Source: Clostridium sp. cel8 (GTDB lineage Bacteria; Bacillota; Clostridia; Clostridiales; Clostridiaceae). Taken from it: 64,000 nt of DNA. Shown piece by piece: positions 10,333-18,645 of the stretch. The stretch is from the NCBI RefSeq assembly GCF_014050525.1, contig NZ_JACGAG010000002.1, positions 248,001 through 312,000 of the forward strand, written 5' to 3'. The notes beneath the pieces were generated by a model. It searched no databases. It was not told where the DNA came from and worked only from the letters and a program-made list of their open reading frames with translations. Position 1 is the first letter of the stretch. Every line of letters begins with the position of its first letter. The position numbers and the translations under genes are program-made.

Positions 10333-10390
10333 AAAAAAACAAAAAGGTAATAGGAAAATCATTAAAAAAAATAATTTTCTTATTACCTTA
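10333..10390 (-). terminator. attenuator terminator in the carA leader
   Basis: On the minus strand, AAGGTAATAAGAAAAT pairs with ATTTTCCTATTACCTT (arms 10374-10389 and 10344-10359, one mismatch), followed by a T-rich run. It sits between the PyrR motif and the carA start. This is where a PyrR-controlled terminator is expected. Confidence 0.85.
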
Positions 10391-10450
10391 ACATTTAGAT
10401 ATAGAACTATTCATTTTTTTCCACATATAAAAGTATTTATCCATGTTTTA

Positions 10451-10480
10451 TACCTCTTTCTGGCCTCACAGGACCAATTT
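10451..10480 (-). promoter_or_regulatory. PyrR-binding (anti-antiterminator) RNA element upstream of carAB
   Basis: The minus-strand leader contains GGTCCTGTGAGGCC (10462-10475) followed by AGAAAGAGG. This matches the known PyrR-binding-loop core UCCNGNGAGG, flanked by pairing G and C bases. It lies about 60 bases upstream of the leader terminator. PyrR with UMP bound should stabilise this hairpin and favour termination. pyrR itself is not in the window. Confidence 0.85.
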
Positions 10481-10560
10481 AAAGTGTATTTTTTACTAAA
10501 ATTCTTATTGAATATAATAATTTAAAAACAAACACATGTCAAGTGAAATATTATTATCTA

Positions 10561-10604
10561 AAAACCAAAAGGGATAGTTAAACTATTCTAGTAAAACTAT
10601 CCCT
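10561..10604 (-). terminator. Rho-independent terminator after the 10622-10963 gene
   Basis: A perfect 10-bp stem, AGGGATAGTT paired with AACTATCCCT (10595-10604 and 10570-10579), has a 15-base loop. On the minus strand it is followed by TTTGGTTTT. It insulates the small upstream gene from the carAB leader. Confidence 0.8.
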
Positions 10605-10621
10605 AATATTAAATATCAATA

Positions 10622-10963
10622 TTAAAATCCACATCTTTCACTTTTTTTTACATTTTTAATTGTAGTTATATTTATAATTTCTGCCTGAAAAGCCTTAAGA
10701 AGTGCCTTTTCCAGAACTTTTTCATGGTCAAAATTGGCAACATCAGTGCATACTGCAAAAACCTTATTTACATCTCCATATAAATTTTGATAAGTTAAAG
10801 TTACATTAGGCTTATCATACTCCACATCAATTATTTTTAGTCCCCAAGATATCTGCGCAAAATTATCTTTTACTTCCAACTTAGTTAAATTTTCTAATTT
10901 TTTTGCATCTTCGGAAGGATTTGTTACTATTATTAATTCATCTCCAACTTTATATTTACTCAT
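10622..10963 (-). CDS. small protein of unknown function
   Basis: I do not recognise this 113-residue soluble protein. It starts MSKYKVGDELIIVTN, a small beta-rich opening, and ends in a basic stretch with a near-terminal cysteine (KKSERCGF). The open frame extends to 11008, but the ATG at 10963 has AAAGGGAG at proper spacing, whereas the earlier ATG abuts the RBS. It is monocistronic, with its own terminator. No signal peptide or membrane segment is visible. Confidence 0.6.
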   Translation of the reverse strand: MSKYKVGDELIIVTNPSEDAKKLENLTKLEVKDNFAQISWGLKIIDVEYDKPNVTLTYQNLYGDVNKVFAVCTDVANFDHEKVLEKALLKAFQAEIINITTIKNVKKSERCGF

Positions 10964-11248
10964 ATTAATCATCTCCCTTTTCTTTTTATATTTTAATAAC
11001 CTGAGCACAGCTCTTAGGTATTTATATAATCTTATTATATTACTTTACATTGAAATCAATTCAAAGAATTTGAGAAACTTTTCACAAAATCAATTAAACA
11101 ATTTAACAAACAATTTAACTTTTTACACTTAATTCATTCATTAATTAAAAAGCTTTAGTTAATTAACTTTATCTTATGCTATAATTATACTACAAATTAT
11201 CAAAAAAGTATAGTTATAAAAATAACAATCTTTTTATAGATAATTAAT

Positions 11249-12697
11249 TTATTTATCATTTTTCACCATGTTTGGTATCATAATAGATAACACTATAGCA
11301 AATACATCCAGTATAATCATTATAAAAAACACTATATGTAAACTAAAATTTAGAGATTCCTTTACTACACTTTTTGATATTCCATCTATTATATTTCCTG
11401 AGTACATAGCATTTGGGCTTATATTAAAAATATTTAAACTTCTCAAATACCTAAGTATGGAAAAGTTAAAAATACTTCCAAATACACTTATTCCTATTGT
11501 TTGACCTAAATTACGCAAAAGTGTATTTGAGGCAGTAGCTGCTCCTCTCTTATTATAATCTACAGACATCTGTATAACTATTGTAAGAGTTGTAAAATTC
11601 AATCCAAATCCTATTCCTAGAATTGCTGAAAAAAGTACAACTGAAAAAATTGAAGAATTCACTCCAAGCATAAATATGAATAATGTTCCTATAGTTATTG
11701 GAATTCCACTAAACACTATTATAGATTTTTCACCATATTTAACTATTTTATCTCCTATAAAAAATGCTGCTAAAAACCAAGTAATAGACATTGGAGCCAT
11801 AATAAGTCCTGATACAGTTGCATTGTACTCCAGTACATTTTGTATGTATATTGCCATATAAACATCAATTCCCATAAGTACTGCAGAAAATATAAAACTT
11901 ATAGCATTTATAAGTATATTTGACCTATCAAATATTTCAAAAGGCATAACAGGTTCTTTTGCCTTTTTCTCAACTTTATAAAATATTGCTAAAGACACTA
12001 TAGCTATAATCCCACAAAATCCAGTTCTTAAATATTGTATATTGTAATCTTTTCCATTTGACATAAAAGTTAAAAGCAAAGCTATAATACCTATAGATAG
12101 TGATATAACACCTTTATAGTCTAATACTACTTCTTTCTTTTCAAAACTTTCTTTAACGTATTTCTGAATAAGTAGGATTGATATTATACCAAATGGAATA
12201 TTCACAAAGAAAATCCAATGCCAAGAAAGCATATCTATTATAACTCCTCCAATAAAAGGTCCTATAAGACTAGATATTCCCCATATACTGCTGAGCCACC
12301 CTTGTACTTTTGCTCTTTCAGAAAGTGAAAATTGATCTCCCACTATTGTATATGTAATAGTATATATAGCTCCTGCCCCTAAGCCCTGAACTCCACGAAA
12401 TGCCATTAGATGATACATATTTTGTGATAATCCACATGCAAAACTACCTATTAAAAATATAATTATTCCAACAGAAAGAGTATTTTTTCTTCCATATAAA
12501 TCTGCCAATTTGCCATAAATTGGTGTACTTACTGAAGCTGTAAGCAAATAAAGGGAAAATACCCAGCTTACAAGTTCAAATCCATTTAAATCTTTAACTA
12601 TAGTTGGCACAGCTATAGTCACAACTGTAGTTTCAACAGCTGCCAAAACCATTGCTAGCATTATAGCTACAACTATTCCCCTTTTGGATGCTTCCAC
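11249..12697 (-). CDS. MFS drug:H+ antiporter, DHA2 (14-TM) type
   Basis: The 482 residues contain about 14 hydrophobic segments, typical of the EmrB/QacA branch of the major facilitator superfamily, which exports drugs or other amphiphiles across the cytoplasmic membrane. The first helix carries the ETTVVTIAVPTIVKDL motif (motif D-like), followed by a loop GKLADLYGRKN (motif A) near residue 62 and an antiporter-like segment RGVQGLGAGAIYTI. The start is a GTG preceded by AAGGTGG at good spacing. It stands between the small unknown gene and rnz on the same strand, with no adjacent regulator. The substrate cannot be deduced. Confidence 0.92.
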   Translation of the reverse strand: MEASKRGIVVAIMLAMVLAAVETTVVTIAVPTIVKDLNGFELVSWVFSLYLLTASVSTPIYGKLADLYGRKNTLSVGIIIFLIGSFACGLSQNMYHLMAFRGVQGLGAGAIYTITYTIVGDQFSLSERAKVQGWLSSIWGISSLIGPFIGGVIIDMLSWHWIFFVNIPFGIISILLIQKYVKESFEKKEVVLDYKGVISLSIGIIALLLTFMSNGKDYNIQYLRTGFCGIIAIVSLAIFYKVEKKAKEPVMPFEIFDRSNILINAISFIFSAVLMGIDVYMAIYIQNVLEYNATVSGLIMAPMSITWFLAAFFIGDKIVKYGEKSIIVFSGIPITIGTLFIFMLGVNSSIFSVVLFSAILGIGFGLNFTTLTIVIQMSVDYNKRGAATASNTLLRNLGQTIGISVFGSIFNFSILRYLRSLNIFNISPNAMYSGNIIDGISKSVVKESLNFSLHIVFFIMIILDVFAIVLSIMIPNMVKNDK

Positions 12698-12773
12698 TTA
12701 AATCACCACCTTGAGAACCTTAAGAAAAAATATTAAATGTAAAAAAATATATCTATTAATATAGATTTTTATA

Positions 12774-13703
12774 TTATAACATATCTTGCATATCATTCTC
12801 AAAATTAAGTGATTTTTTCATGCCATTTTCTCCAATAATAGTATTTTTAAATATCTTCCTTGTTTCTTCAATATACAATTCAGGTTTGAGCATAGAAGTG
12901 CTAAAATGTGTAAGCCATAATTCCTTAACCTCTCCTTTTTTCGCAAGAAGTGCTGCTTCTCTAAATAACATGTGTTTATATTCTACTGCCTTTTCATATT
13001 TCTCATTATCTCCATAGGTACCTTCGCACACAAATAAGTCAGAATGATTTATAAAACCTATCAACTCATCAGTTGGTCTTGAATCTGTACAGTATGAAAC
13101 TTTAATTCCTCTACGCTCTTTTCCATAAATCATATCACTTCTGTATACCTTCCCATTGTATTTGACTTTATTTTCATGTTGAAGTTTACTCCACAACTTA
13201 ACAGGTACATCATTAGAAATAGCTTTTTTTCTATCAAATTTTCTCTTCCTTGGAATATAAATTGAATAGGCAAAACATGGCACTCTATGTTCTACAGGAA
13301 GTATATTTATATTAAAATTTCCTATCCTTTTAAAGCACTGTTTATCTTCGTCTATTTCAATCAAATTTAAGCTATAAGGAAGATCACAAGTTATAACTGT
13401 AAGTCCTTTTACCACATCTAAGAGTCCTCTAGGCCCAATTATAGTTAAAGGTTCTTTTCTTCCAGAATTTGCTATAGCAAGAAGGATTCCGGGAAAACCT
13501 GCAATGTGATCTGCATGAAAATGTGTAAATAAAATTGCATCAATTGACTTGAAACCAAGTTTATTTATCTTTATGCTTATTTGGGTACCTTCTCCACAAT
13601 CTATAAGTAATTTTCGTCCTTTACAGGAAACCAATAGTGATGTCAAAAATCTATCAGGAGTAGGAACGCTTCCTCCACAGCCAAGTAGACATACATCTAG
13701 CAT
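12774..13703 (-). CDS. rnz: ribonuclease Z (tRNA 3'-end processing)
   Basis: This metallo-beta-lactamase-fold endonuclease removes 3' trailers from tRNA precursors. The key motifs are the N-terminal [13 protein letters not shown], the zinc-binding [15 protein letters not shown] near residue 60, and late ligands in [10 protein letters not shown] and [10 protein letters not shown]. At about 309 residues it matches short-form RNase Z. The frame opens earlier, at 13724, but the ATG at 13703 has AGAAGGTG upstream and gives the family-standard beginning [11 protein letters not shown]. It lies divergently from birA. Confidence 0.95.
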   Translation of the reverse strand: MLDVCLLGCGGSVPTPDRFLTSLLVSCKGRKLLIDCGEGTQISIKINKLGFKSIDAILFTHFHADHIAGFPGILLAIANSGRKEPLTIIGPRGLLDVVKGLTVITCDLPYSLNLIEIDEDKQCFKRIGNFNINILPVEHRVPCFAYSIYIPRKRKFDRKKAISNDVPVKLWSKLQHENKVKYNGKVYRSDMIYGKERRGIKVSYCTDSRPTDELIGFINHSDLFVCEGTYGDNEKYEKAVEYKHMLFREAALLAKKGEVKELWLTHFSTSMLKPELYIEETRKIFKNTIIGENGMKKSLNFENDMQDML

Positions 13704-14035
13704 AAAAACACCTTCTTTTTTCAATTATATTTAGTAAACTCCAGGACATTATATATAAATTATTATTTCATTTAATATTTATCCTATATCAATTTACTAT
13801 ACTTTAAACATAAAGATTATTTATAATATCTTTTTAGTACTGACTTTTAATTAAAATACCTACTCTATTATATTGTAATTTAATTATAAACAAAGAACTA
13901 CAAAATATCATATACTTTTTCCTTACTATAAACTTAAAATTAAAAATTTAAATTAATATATACAAATATCAATGCCCTTCTATATTTTAAATTATTGTAG
14001 TATAATACCTTTAATATGAAGGTGGGATAATTTTT
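13704..14035. other. intergenic, divergent rnz / birA control region
   Basis: 332 bases of very AT-rich DNA hold no open frame I can support. A TATAAT at 14001-14006 lies 30 bases upstream of the birA start, but its -35 is poor. I see no BirA-type dyad, riboswitch or repeat. Confidence 0.5.
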
Positions 14036-15022
14036 ATGAAAGAATCTATATTGAATTTATTAAAGGAAAACAAAAATAATTTTATATCTGGTCAAGCACT
14101 AAGTGAAAAATTAAAAGTCAGTCGTACTGCTATATGGAAATATATAAATATCTTAAAAAAAGAAGGTTATAAAATAGAATCTTACTCAAAAAAAGGTTAT
14201 AAACTTATAGAATCTCCTGACATACTAACTTATGAAGAGGTAAAAGATACCCTTAACACGAGCTGTATAGGAAGAAACTATTTCTATTTTGAAAGTATAA
14301 ATTCAACAAATTTAAAAGCAAAAGAACTAGCAGAAAAAGGTGCTTCTAATGGAACTATAGTGATATCTGAGGAGCAGACACTTGGGCGCGGACGACTTGG
14401 TAGATCATGGATTTCTCCAAAATACAAGGGAATATGGAGTTCAATAATATTAAGACCTAATATATCTCCTGTAGACGTTCCAAAAATAACGCAGATAGCC
14501 GCTGCTGCTATTATAAATACTTTAAACACATTTGACATAAAAGCCTATGTAAAATGGCCAAATGATATAATCATAAATCATAAAAAAGTATGTGGTATCC
14601 TTACAGAAATGAGCGGAGAATTAAACAAAGTAAACTATGTCATTGTTGGAGTTGGTATAAATGCAAATTTGGATAAAGAGGACTTTCAAGGAGATGTGTC
14701 TAAAAAAGCTACTTCTTTAAAAATTGAAAATGGGTCAAATATTTCTAGGAAATTCTTTCTAGGTACATTTATAAATGAATTTGAAAAACTATACTTGGAA
14801 TTTGAAAAAAATGCTACTGTAAAATCATCAATAGATATATGTAAAAAATACTCTGCAGTACTTGGAAAAGATATAAAGATAATATCTCCAAGCCAAGAAT
14901 TGTACGCAAAAGCTATTGATATAAGCGAAAATGGCGAACTAGTAGTTAAATACCCTAACGGTTCTATAGATACTATTATATGTGGAGAAATATCTATAAG
15001 AGGCATAAACGACTACATCTAA
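14036..15022 (+). CDS. birA: bifunctional biotin-[acetyl-CoA carboxylase] ligase / biotin operon repressor
   Basis: The 328 residues comprise an N-terminal winged helix (residues 1-60; SGQALSEKLKVSRTAIWKYINILK), a central biotin-ligase domain and a small C-terminal domain. The biotinyl-AMP-binding loop GRGRLGRSW is near residue 118. KWPNDI and KVCGILTEM follow, and VGVGINAN is present. It activates biotin with ATP and transfers it to carboxylase lysines; with the N-terminal DNA-binding domain it probably also represses biotin synthesis or uptake genes. The ATG follows GAAGGTGGG. It is followed after 73 bp by iadA, separated by a hairpin. Confidence 0.97.
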   Translation: MKESILNLLKENKNNFISGQALSEKLKVSRTAIWKYINILKKEGYKIESYSKKGYKLIESPDILTYEEVKDTLNTSCIGRNYFYFESINSTNLKAKELAEKGASNGTIVISEEQTLGRGRLGRSWISPKYKGIWSSIILRPNISPVDVPKITQIAAAAIINTLNTFDIKAYVKWPNDIIINHKKVCGILTEMSGELNKVNYVIVGVGINANLDKEDFQGDVSKKATSLKIENGSNISRKFFLGTFINEFEKLYLEFEKNATVKSSIDICKKYSAVLGKDIKIISPSQELYAKAIDISENGELVVKYPNGSIDTIICGEISIRGINDYI

Positions 15023-15031
15023 ATTTTGAAT

Positions 15032-15093
15032 AAAAAATCCTCCTAATATACATACTACATTAAAATACAATTAGTATATTAGGAGTGATTTTT
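15032..15093 (+). promoter_or_regulatory. hairpin that ends birA and buries the iadA ribosome binding site
   Basis: A perfect 12-bp stem, CTCCTAATATAC with GTATATTAGGAG (15040-15051 and 15074-15085), can extend outward to AAAAATC/GATTTTT past a small internal loop. The T-run GATTTTT follows the right arm, so it resembles a terminator. The right arm contains the AGGAG Shine-Dalgarno of iadA, ten bases before its ATG. In read-through RNA the site would be occluded. Confidence 0.7.
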
Positions 15094-15095
15094 AA

Positions 15096-16274
15096 ATGCT
15101 TTTAATTAAAAATGCAGAATTATTTTCTCCAAAATATCTTGGCAGGAAAGACATACTTATAGCATTCAATAAAATAGCTTACATATCCTCTAGCATAGAT
15201 TTACCTAAGGGAAATTTTCCTCAAATCGATGTAATTGATGCTAGTGGACTAATTGCCACTCCTGGCTTAATTGATCTTCATATACATATAGATGGTGCCG
15301 GAGGAGAAGGTGGATTTACAAATAGGACTCCTGAAATGAATCTTTCAAAAATCACTTCAAATGGAATAACAACTTGCGTAGGTCTTCTTGGCACAGACGG
15401 CACTACGAGAAGCATGGGAAGCTTACTTGCAAAAGCCAGAGCACTTGATAAAGAAGGATTAACTACATACTGCTGGACTGGATGTTATGAAATACCTACT
15501 AGAACTTTAACAAGTACCGTTAGATCTGACATAGTATCAATAGACAAAATTATAGGTTGTGGTGAAATAGCAATATCAGACCATAGAAGTAGCTGTCCCT
15601 CTGTAGAGAGCTTAATGCATGTGGGAAGTGAATGTAGAGTAGGAGGACTCCTATCAAACAAATGTGGAATACTTCACCTACATGTAGGTGATGGCAAATC
15701 TGGATTAAAACCTCTGTTTGATATAGTAGATAGGTCAAATATACCTCTTACAAATCTTCTTCCAACGCATGTAAATAGAAATTCCAAAGTTACAAAACAG
15801 GCAATAGAATATGCTAAATCAGGTGGATATATAGATTTAACAACTGGCATAAAAAATGAGGGAGATACAGCAATATCTGCAGCTGATTTGTATATTTCTA
15901 TGCTTCAAGAGAAAGTTTCTCCATATAACATAACTATGAGTTCTGACGCAGGAGGAAGTATGCCTATATTTGATGATAAAGGTAACCTTAAAAGGTTAAC
16001 TGCAGGACTTCCAACTACAGATATGGATACACTAAGGGAATGCCTTCAAAAGGATATACCTCTTGAAACTGCATTAATACCTTTCACTTCTTCTCCTGCC
16101 AAACTTTTAAAATTAAAATCCAAAGGTAACATAAAGGAAAACTTTGATGCCGATATACTACTTCTAGATAAAAATTTTAAAATATCATATGTTATATCCA
16201 AGGGAAATATAATGGTAAGTAATTATAAACCTATAGTATATGGCACCTTTGAAAATTCTAATGAAAATAATTAA
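15096..16274 (+). CDS. iadA: isoaspartyl dipeptidase (beta-aspartyl-peptidase)
   Basis: This amidohydrolase-superfamily metallopeptidase of 392 residues cleaves isoaspartyl dipeptides formed from damaged proteins. The first metal motif, GLIDLHIHIDGAGGEGG, lies near residues 57-75. The family segments GITTCVGLLGTDG, CYEIPTRTLT, GEIAISDHRSS, HLHVGDG, LPTHVNRN and the final-aspartate loop MSSDAGGSMP all follow in order. The length is normal. It lies downstream of birA on the same strand, but a hairpin covers its RBS, so it may be expressed separately. It is cytosolic, with no signal peptide. Confidence 0.95.
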   Translation: MLLIKNAELFSPKYLGRKDILIAFNKIAYISSSIDLPKGNFPQIDVIDASGLIATPGLIDLHIHIDGAGGEGGFTNRTPEMNLSKITSNGITTCVGLLGTDGTTRSMGSLLAKARALDKEGLTTYCWTGCYEIPTRTLTSTVRSDIVSIDKIIGCGEIAISDHRSSCPSVESLMHVGSECRVGGLLSNKCGILHLHVGDGKSGLKPLFDIVDRSNIPLTNLLPTHVNRNSKVTKQAIEYAKSGGYIDLTTGIKNEGDTAISAADLYISMLQEKVSPYNITMSSDAGGSMPIFDDKGNLKRLTAGLPTTDMDTLRECLQKDIPLETALIPFTSSPAKLLKLKSKGNIKENFDADILLLDKNFKISYVISKGNIMVSNYKPIVYGTFENSNENN

Positions 16275-16285
16275 CTATGTTATTA

Positions 16286-17014
16286 CTATCCAATAATACG
16301 GCCATCAGTTGATATAACAACTTCTCTGTATGGAATTATTATCTGAGATTTTAGCATTGCATTCTTTACAGCTGCTACAATTCCACCACAGCAAGGTACT
16401 TCCATTCTTACTACAGTTATACTTTTAAGATTGTTATTTGCTATAATTTCTGTAATTTTATCCTCATAATATGCTATGTCATCAAGTTTAGGGCATCCTA
16501 TAACTGTAATACGACCCTTAATAAATTCCTTGTGGAAATTTCCATAGGCATAAGCAGTGCAATCTGCTGCAACTAATAAATCTGCTCCTTTTAAATAAGG
16601 TGCCCTTGTATTTATAAGCTTCAATTGCACTGGCCACTGCTGAAGTTCAGATGTAACATTATCAAAGCTTTCTGCAGATTGTAAGTTTTTCCTATTTACA
16701 TTTATTTTAGATGACATTCTCTTTATAGTCTTTGCAGCTGTTCCAGGACATCCACATGGTAAATCCTCTTTATTAGCTTCTCTCTTCTTTTTCATAACTA
16801 AGTCTTCATTATAGGCCTTACTTTCTCTTTCAATTATCTCTATGGCTCCTGTAGGACATTCTGGAAGACAATCTCCAAGCCCATCACAGTATTCATCACT
16901 TATAAGTTCTGCTTTGCCATCTATAAGTTCTATTGCTCCTTCATGACATGCATCAATACACAATCCACATCCATTACATTTTTCTTTATCTATATTCACA
17001 ATTTTTCTTATCAT
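16286..17014 (-). CDS. iron-sulfur protein with N-terminal ferredoxin domain
   Basis: The N-terminal 60 residues form a bacterial ferredoxin-like domain. The first cluster motif is complete (Cys13, 16, 19, 23). The second has only Cys43, 49 and 53, with Leu46 in the usual second-Cys place. A linker with CGCPG (about residue 92) leads into a C-terminal domain of about 110 residues with further cysteines in AADCTAYAY, VIGCPKLDD and VPCCGG. The latter resemble the conserved C-terminal part of clostridial Fe-S proteins of unknown role. An electron-transfer or cluster-carrying function is likely. The ATG follows GGAGGG. It is convergent with iadA, 11 bp away. Confidence 0.8.
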   Translation of the reverse strand: MIRKIVNIDKEKCNGCGLCIDACHEGAIELIDGKAELISDEYCDGLGDCLPECPTGAIEIIERESKAYNEDLVMKKKREANKEDLPCGCPGTAAKTIKRMSSKINVNRKNLQSAESFDNVTSELQQWPVQLKLINTRAPYLKGADLLVAADCTAYAYGNFHKEFIKGRITVIGCPKLDDIAYYEDKITEIIANNNLKSITVVRMEVPCCGGIVAAVKNAMLKSQIIIPYREVVISTDGRIIG

Positions 17015-17101
17015 ATTAATTCCCTCCTGAATTTTATATTGCTTTTATAATCTTATTATAATAAAACAAAATAATAAATTCCGTATCATATGTTACCATT
17101 A

Positions 17102-17139
17102 TAAAAAAAGAAAGGAAAACGACAGATTCGTTTTCCTTT
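17102..17139 (-). terminator. terminator after the first micro-protein gene
   Basis: A perfect 12-bp stem, AAAGGAAAACGA with TCGTTTTCCTTT, has a five-base loop, followed on the minus strand by CTTTTTTTAT. It lies about 30 bases after the stop at 17169. Confidence 0.85.
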
Positions 17140-17168
17140 TAAAATTATATTGATAATTTTTCTGTAGT

Positions 17169-17297
17169 TTAACAATCTTTCTTATAGTTGTTACCACATC
17201 CGCATCCGCAGCATAGTAATAATAATATTATTATTATCATTACCTCATTTCCGCCGCAGAAACCTCCGTATCCATATCCACCACATCTGTGTGACAT
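17169..17297 (-). CDS. 42-residue Cys/Gly-rich hydrophobic micro-protein (paralogue A)
   Basis: Reading the minus strand gives a 42-residue protein. It has a glycine/tyrosine/cysteine-rich head (MSHRCGGYGYGGFCGG), then GNEVMIIIILLLLCCGC, then a cysteine-rich tail ending KKDC. The ATG is preceded by AAGGAGGGG at ideal spacing, and a strong terminator follows. A close paralogue lies 120 bp upstream (17417-17521), sharing the GNEV + isoleucine/leucine run + CCG core and the sequence around the start codon. The hydrophobic run is too short for a standard signal peptide but could sit in a membrane. It resembles in style the tiny spore-associated Gly/hydrophobic peptides of Firmicutes. I cannot assign a family. 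Confidence 0.7.
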   Translation of the reverse strand: MSHRCGGYGYGGFCGGNEVMIIIILLLLCCGCGCGNNYKKDC

Positions 17298-17416
17298 AAA
17301 GACCCCTCCTTATCATCTTGACTTTTTAAGTTATCTTATTTTTAATCTTTAGTTGTAATGTCATTACATTAACTGTCTAGTAAAAGATTTTGATAGTTGG
17401 ATTACAGATCAAAGAA

Positions 17417-17521
17417 TTAACATCTTCCTCCGCAGCTAGCACCACAGCACAACAAAAGTAATATTATTATCACTATTACTTCATTTCCTGATCTATTACC
17501 ACCACAACATCTACTTGACAT
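17417..17521 (-). CDS. 34-residue Cys/Gly-rich hydrophobic micro-protein (paralogue B)
   Basis: This 34-residue frame begins MSSRCCGG, continues SGNEVIVIIILLLLCCG and ends SCGGRC. It has six cysteines, four of them as two CC pairs. Start context AAGGAGGGATCTTTATGTCA is nearly identical to that of paralogue A, which argues that both are real genes and not chance frames. It lies upstream of A on the same strand. Function is unknown; metal binding, disulfide-linked coat assembly or membrane insertion are possibilities only. Confidence 0.68.
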   Translation of the reverse strand: MSSRCCGGNRSGNEVIVIIILLLLCCGASCGGRC

Positions 17522-17741
17522 AAAGATCCCTCCTTGTTTTCTTTTAATATTTTTTAGGTACTCTAATTTTTCATCATGTGTTCTATACTTCTATAGTATT
17601 AATTAAAGGCATAAACGTGACTCTTTATTCAAAACATTTATAAACTAATTTATAAAATCTATTAAATGTATTATAGACAATTAAATAAGCAACCCTTAAA
17701 ATAGTAATTGGAAATAATATTTTAACTTGGGGGTAATACAA

Positions 17742-18575
17742 ATGACGGAAACTGATATTAAAATAAATAATAAACTTCAAAGTGCATTTGAAACTTTAAT
17801 GCCTTACATGCATTATTTCTTTGATGATGAAATAGCTTTTACTATGTCTACTACTGAACATTTTATAAAAGTTGTAAACAGCCCGAATATAATTATGACT
17901 GCTAAACCAGGGGATCCTTTAAGACCAAAAGGTGCTGCTTATGAATGCATAAAAGCCAAAAAACCAATAGTTACAATAGTTCCAAAAGAAACATTTGGTG
18001 TAGAGATAAAAGCTATAGGAATACCTGTAAAGGAAGATGGGAAAATAATAGGTAGTATAGTTTTAGTTAAAAGTCTAGAACGTCACTACAAATTCTTAGA
18101 GTCTTCAAAAATACTATCTCAAGCAATAGACAATATCTCAAAAGCATCTAAAATTTTAACTTCTAATATACAAAAATCAGTAAATTTCAATAACAATATA
18201 CTATCTGAAGTAAAAGATGCGGCAGATAAAGCCAAAAATACAGATGAAGTTTTAATTTTTATAAAAAATATAGCATCTAAAACAAATCTCTTAGGTTTAA
18301 ATGCCGCAATAGAAGCCTCTAGGGCTGGAGAAAATGGTAAGGGATTTTCAGTAGTTGCAAATGAAATAAGAAAATTGTCCAATTCCAGCAATGAATCTGT
18401 ATCTCAAATAAATTCCATACTTAAGGAAATAGAAAACACAGTTTTAAATGTATCAGAAGAAATAAACTCTACTTCCAACACATTTAAAACCCAGCTTGCC
18501 CAAATTCAAGAAATGAATTCTTCTATAAACAACCTTATGAAACTCGTTGATAATCTCAATGAATTGTCTGAATAA
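17742..18575 (+). CDS. soluble methyl-accepting chemotaxis-type sensor with short signalling domain
   Basis: No transmembrane helix is present. The N-terminal half (to about residue 115) is a compact sensor-like domain with [19 protein letters not shown]. The C-terminal half is a shortened MCP coiled coil holding the conserved hairpin tip [37 protein letters not shown]. The total of 277 residues is about half a classical chemoreceptor. It probably signals to CheA/CheW in the cytosol, but no che genes are nearby. The frame opens at a TTG at 17727, but the ATG at 17742 is correctly spaced from GGGGGT. Confidence 0.85.
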   Translation: MTETDIKINNKLQSAFETLMPYMHYFFDDEIAFTMSTTEHFIKVVNSPNIIMTAKPGDPLRPKGAAYECIKAKKPIVTIVPKETFGVEIKAIGIPVKEDGKIIGSIVLVKSLERHYKFLESSKILSQAIDNISKASKILTSNIQKSVNFNNNILSEVKDAADKAKNTDEVLIFIKNIASKTNLLGLNAAIEASRAGENGKGFSVVANEIRKLSNSSNESVSQINSILKEIENTVLNVSEEINSTSNTFKTQLAQIQEMNSSINNLMKLVDNLNELSE

Positions 18576-18645
18576 CATAGTATTTATAAAAACTTATAAA
18601 CATTAATTATTTTTATGCCATAAATGGCAGGAAGATTGACTAACT

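Noticed and set aside
12741-12772. AT-only hairpin after rnz
   Set aside because: Short, bulged and fully A/T; a terminator is possible but not better than background in this AT-rich DNA.
17727-17741. TTG start 15 bases before the chemoreceptor-like gene ATG
   Set aside because: GGGGGT is part of that extension; the ATG at 17742 is correctly spaced from it.
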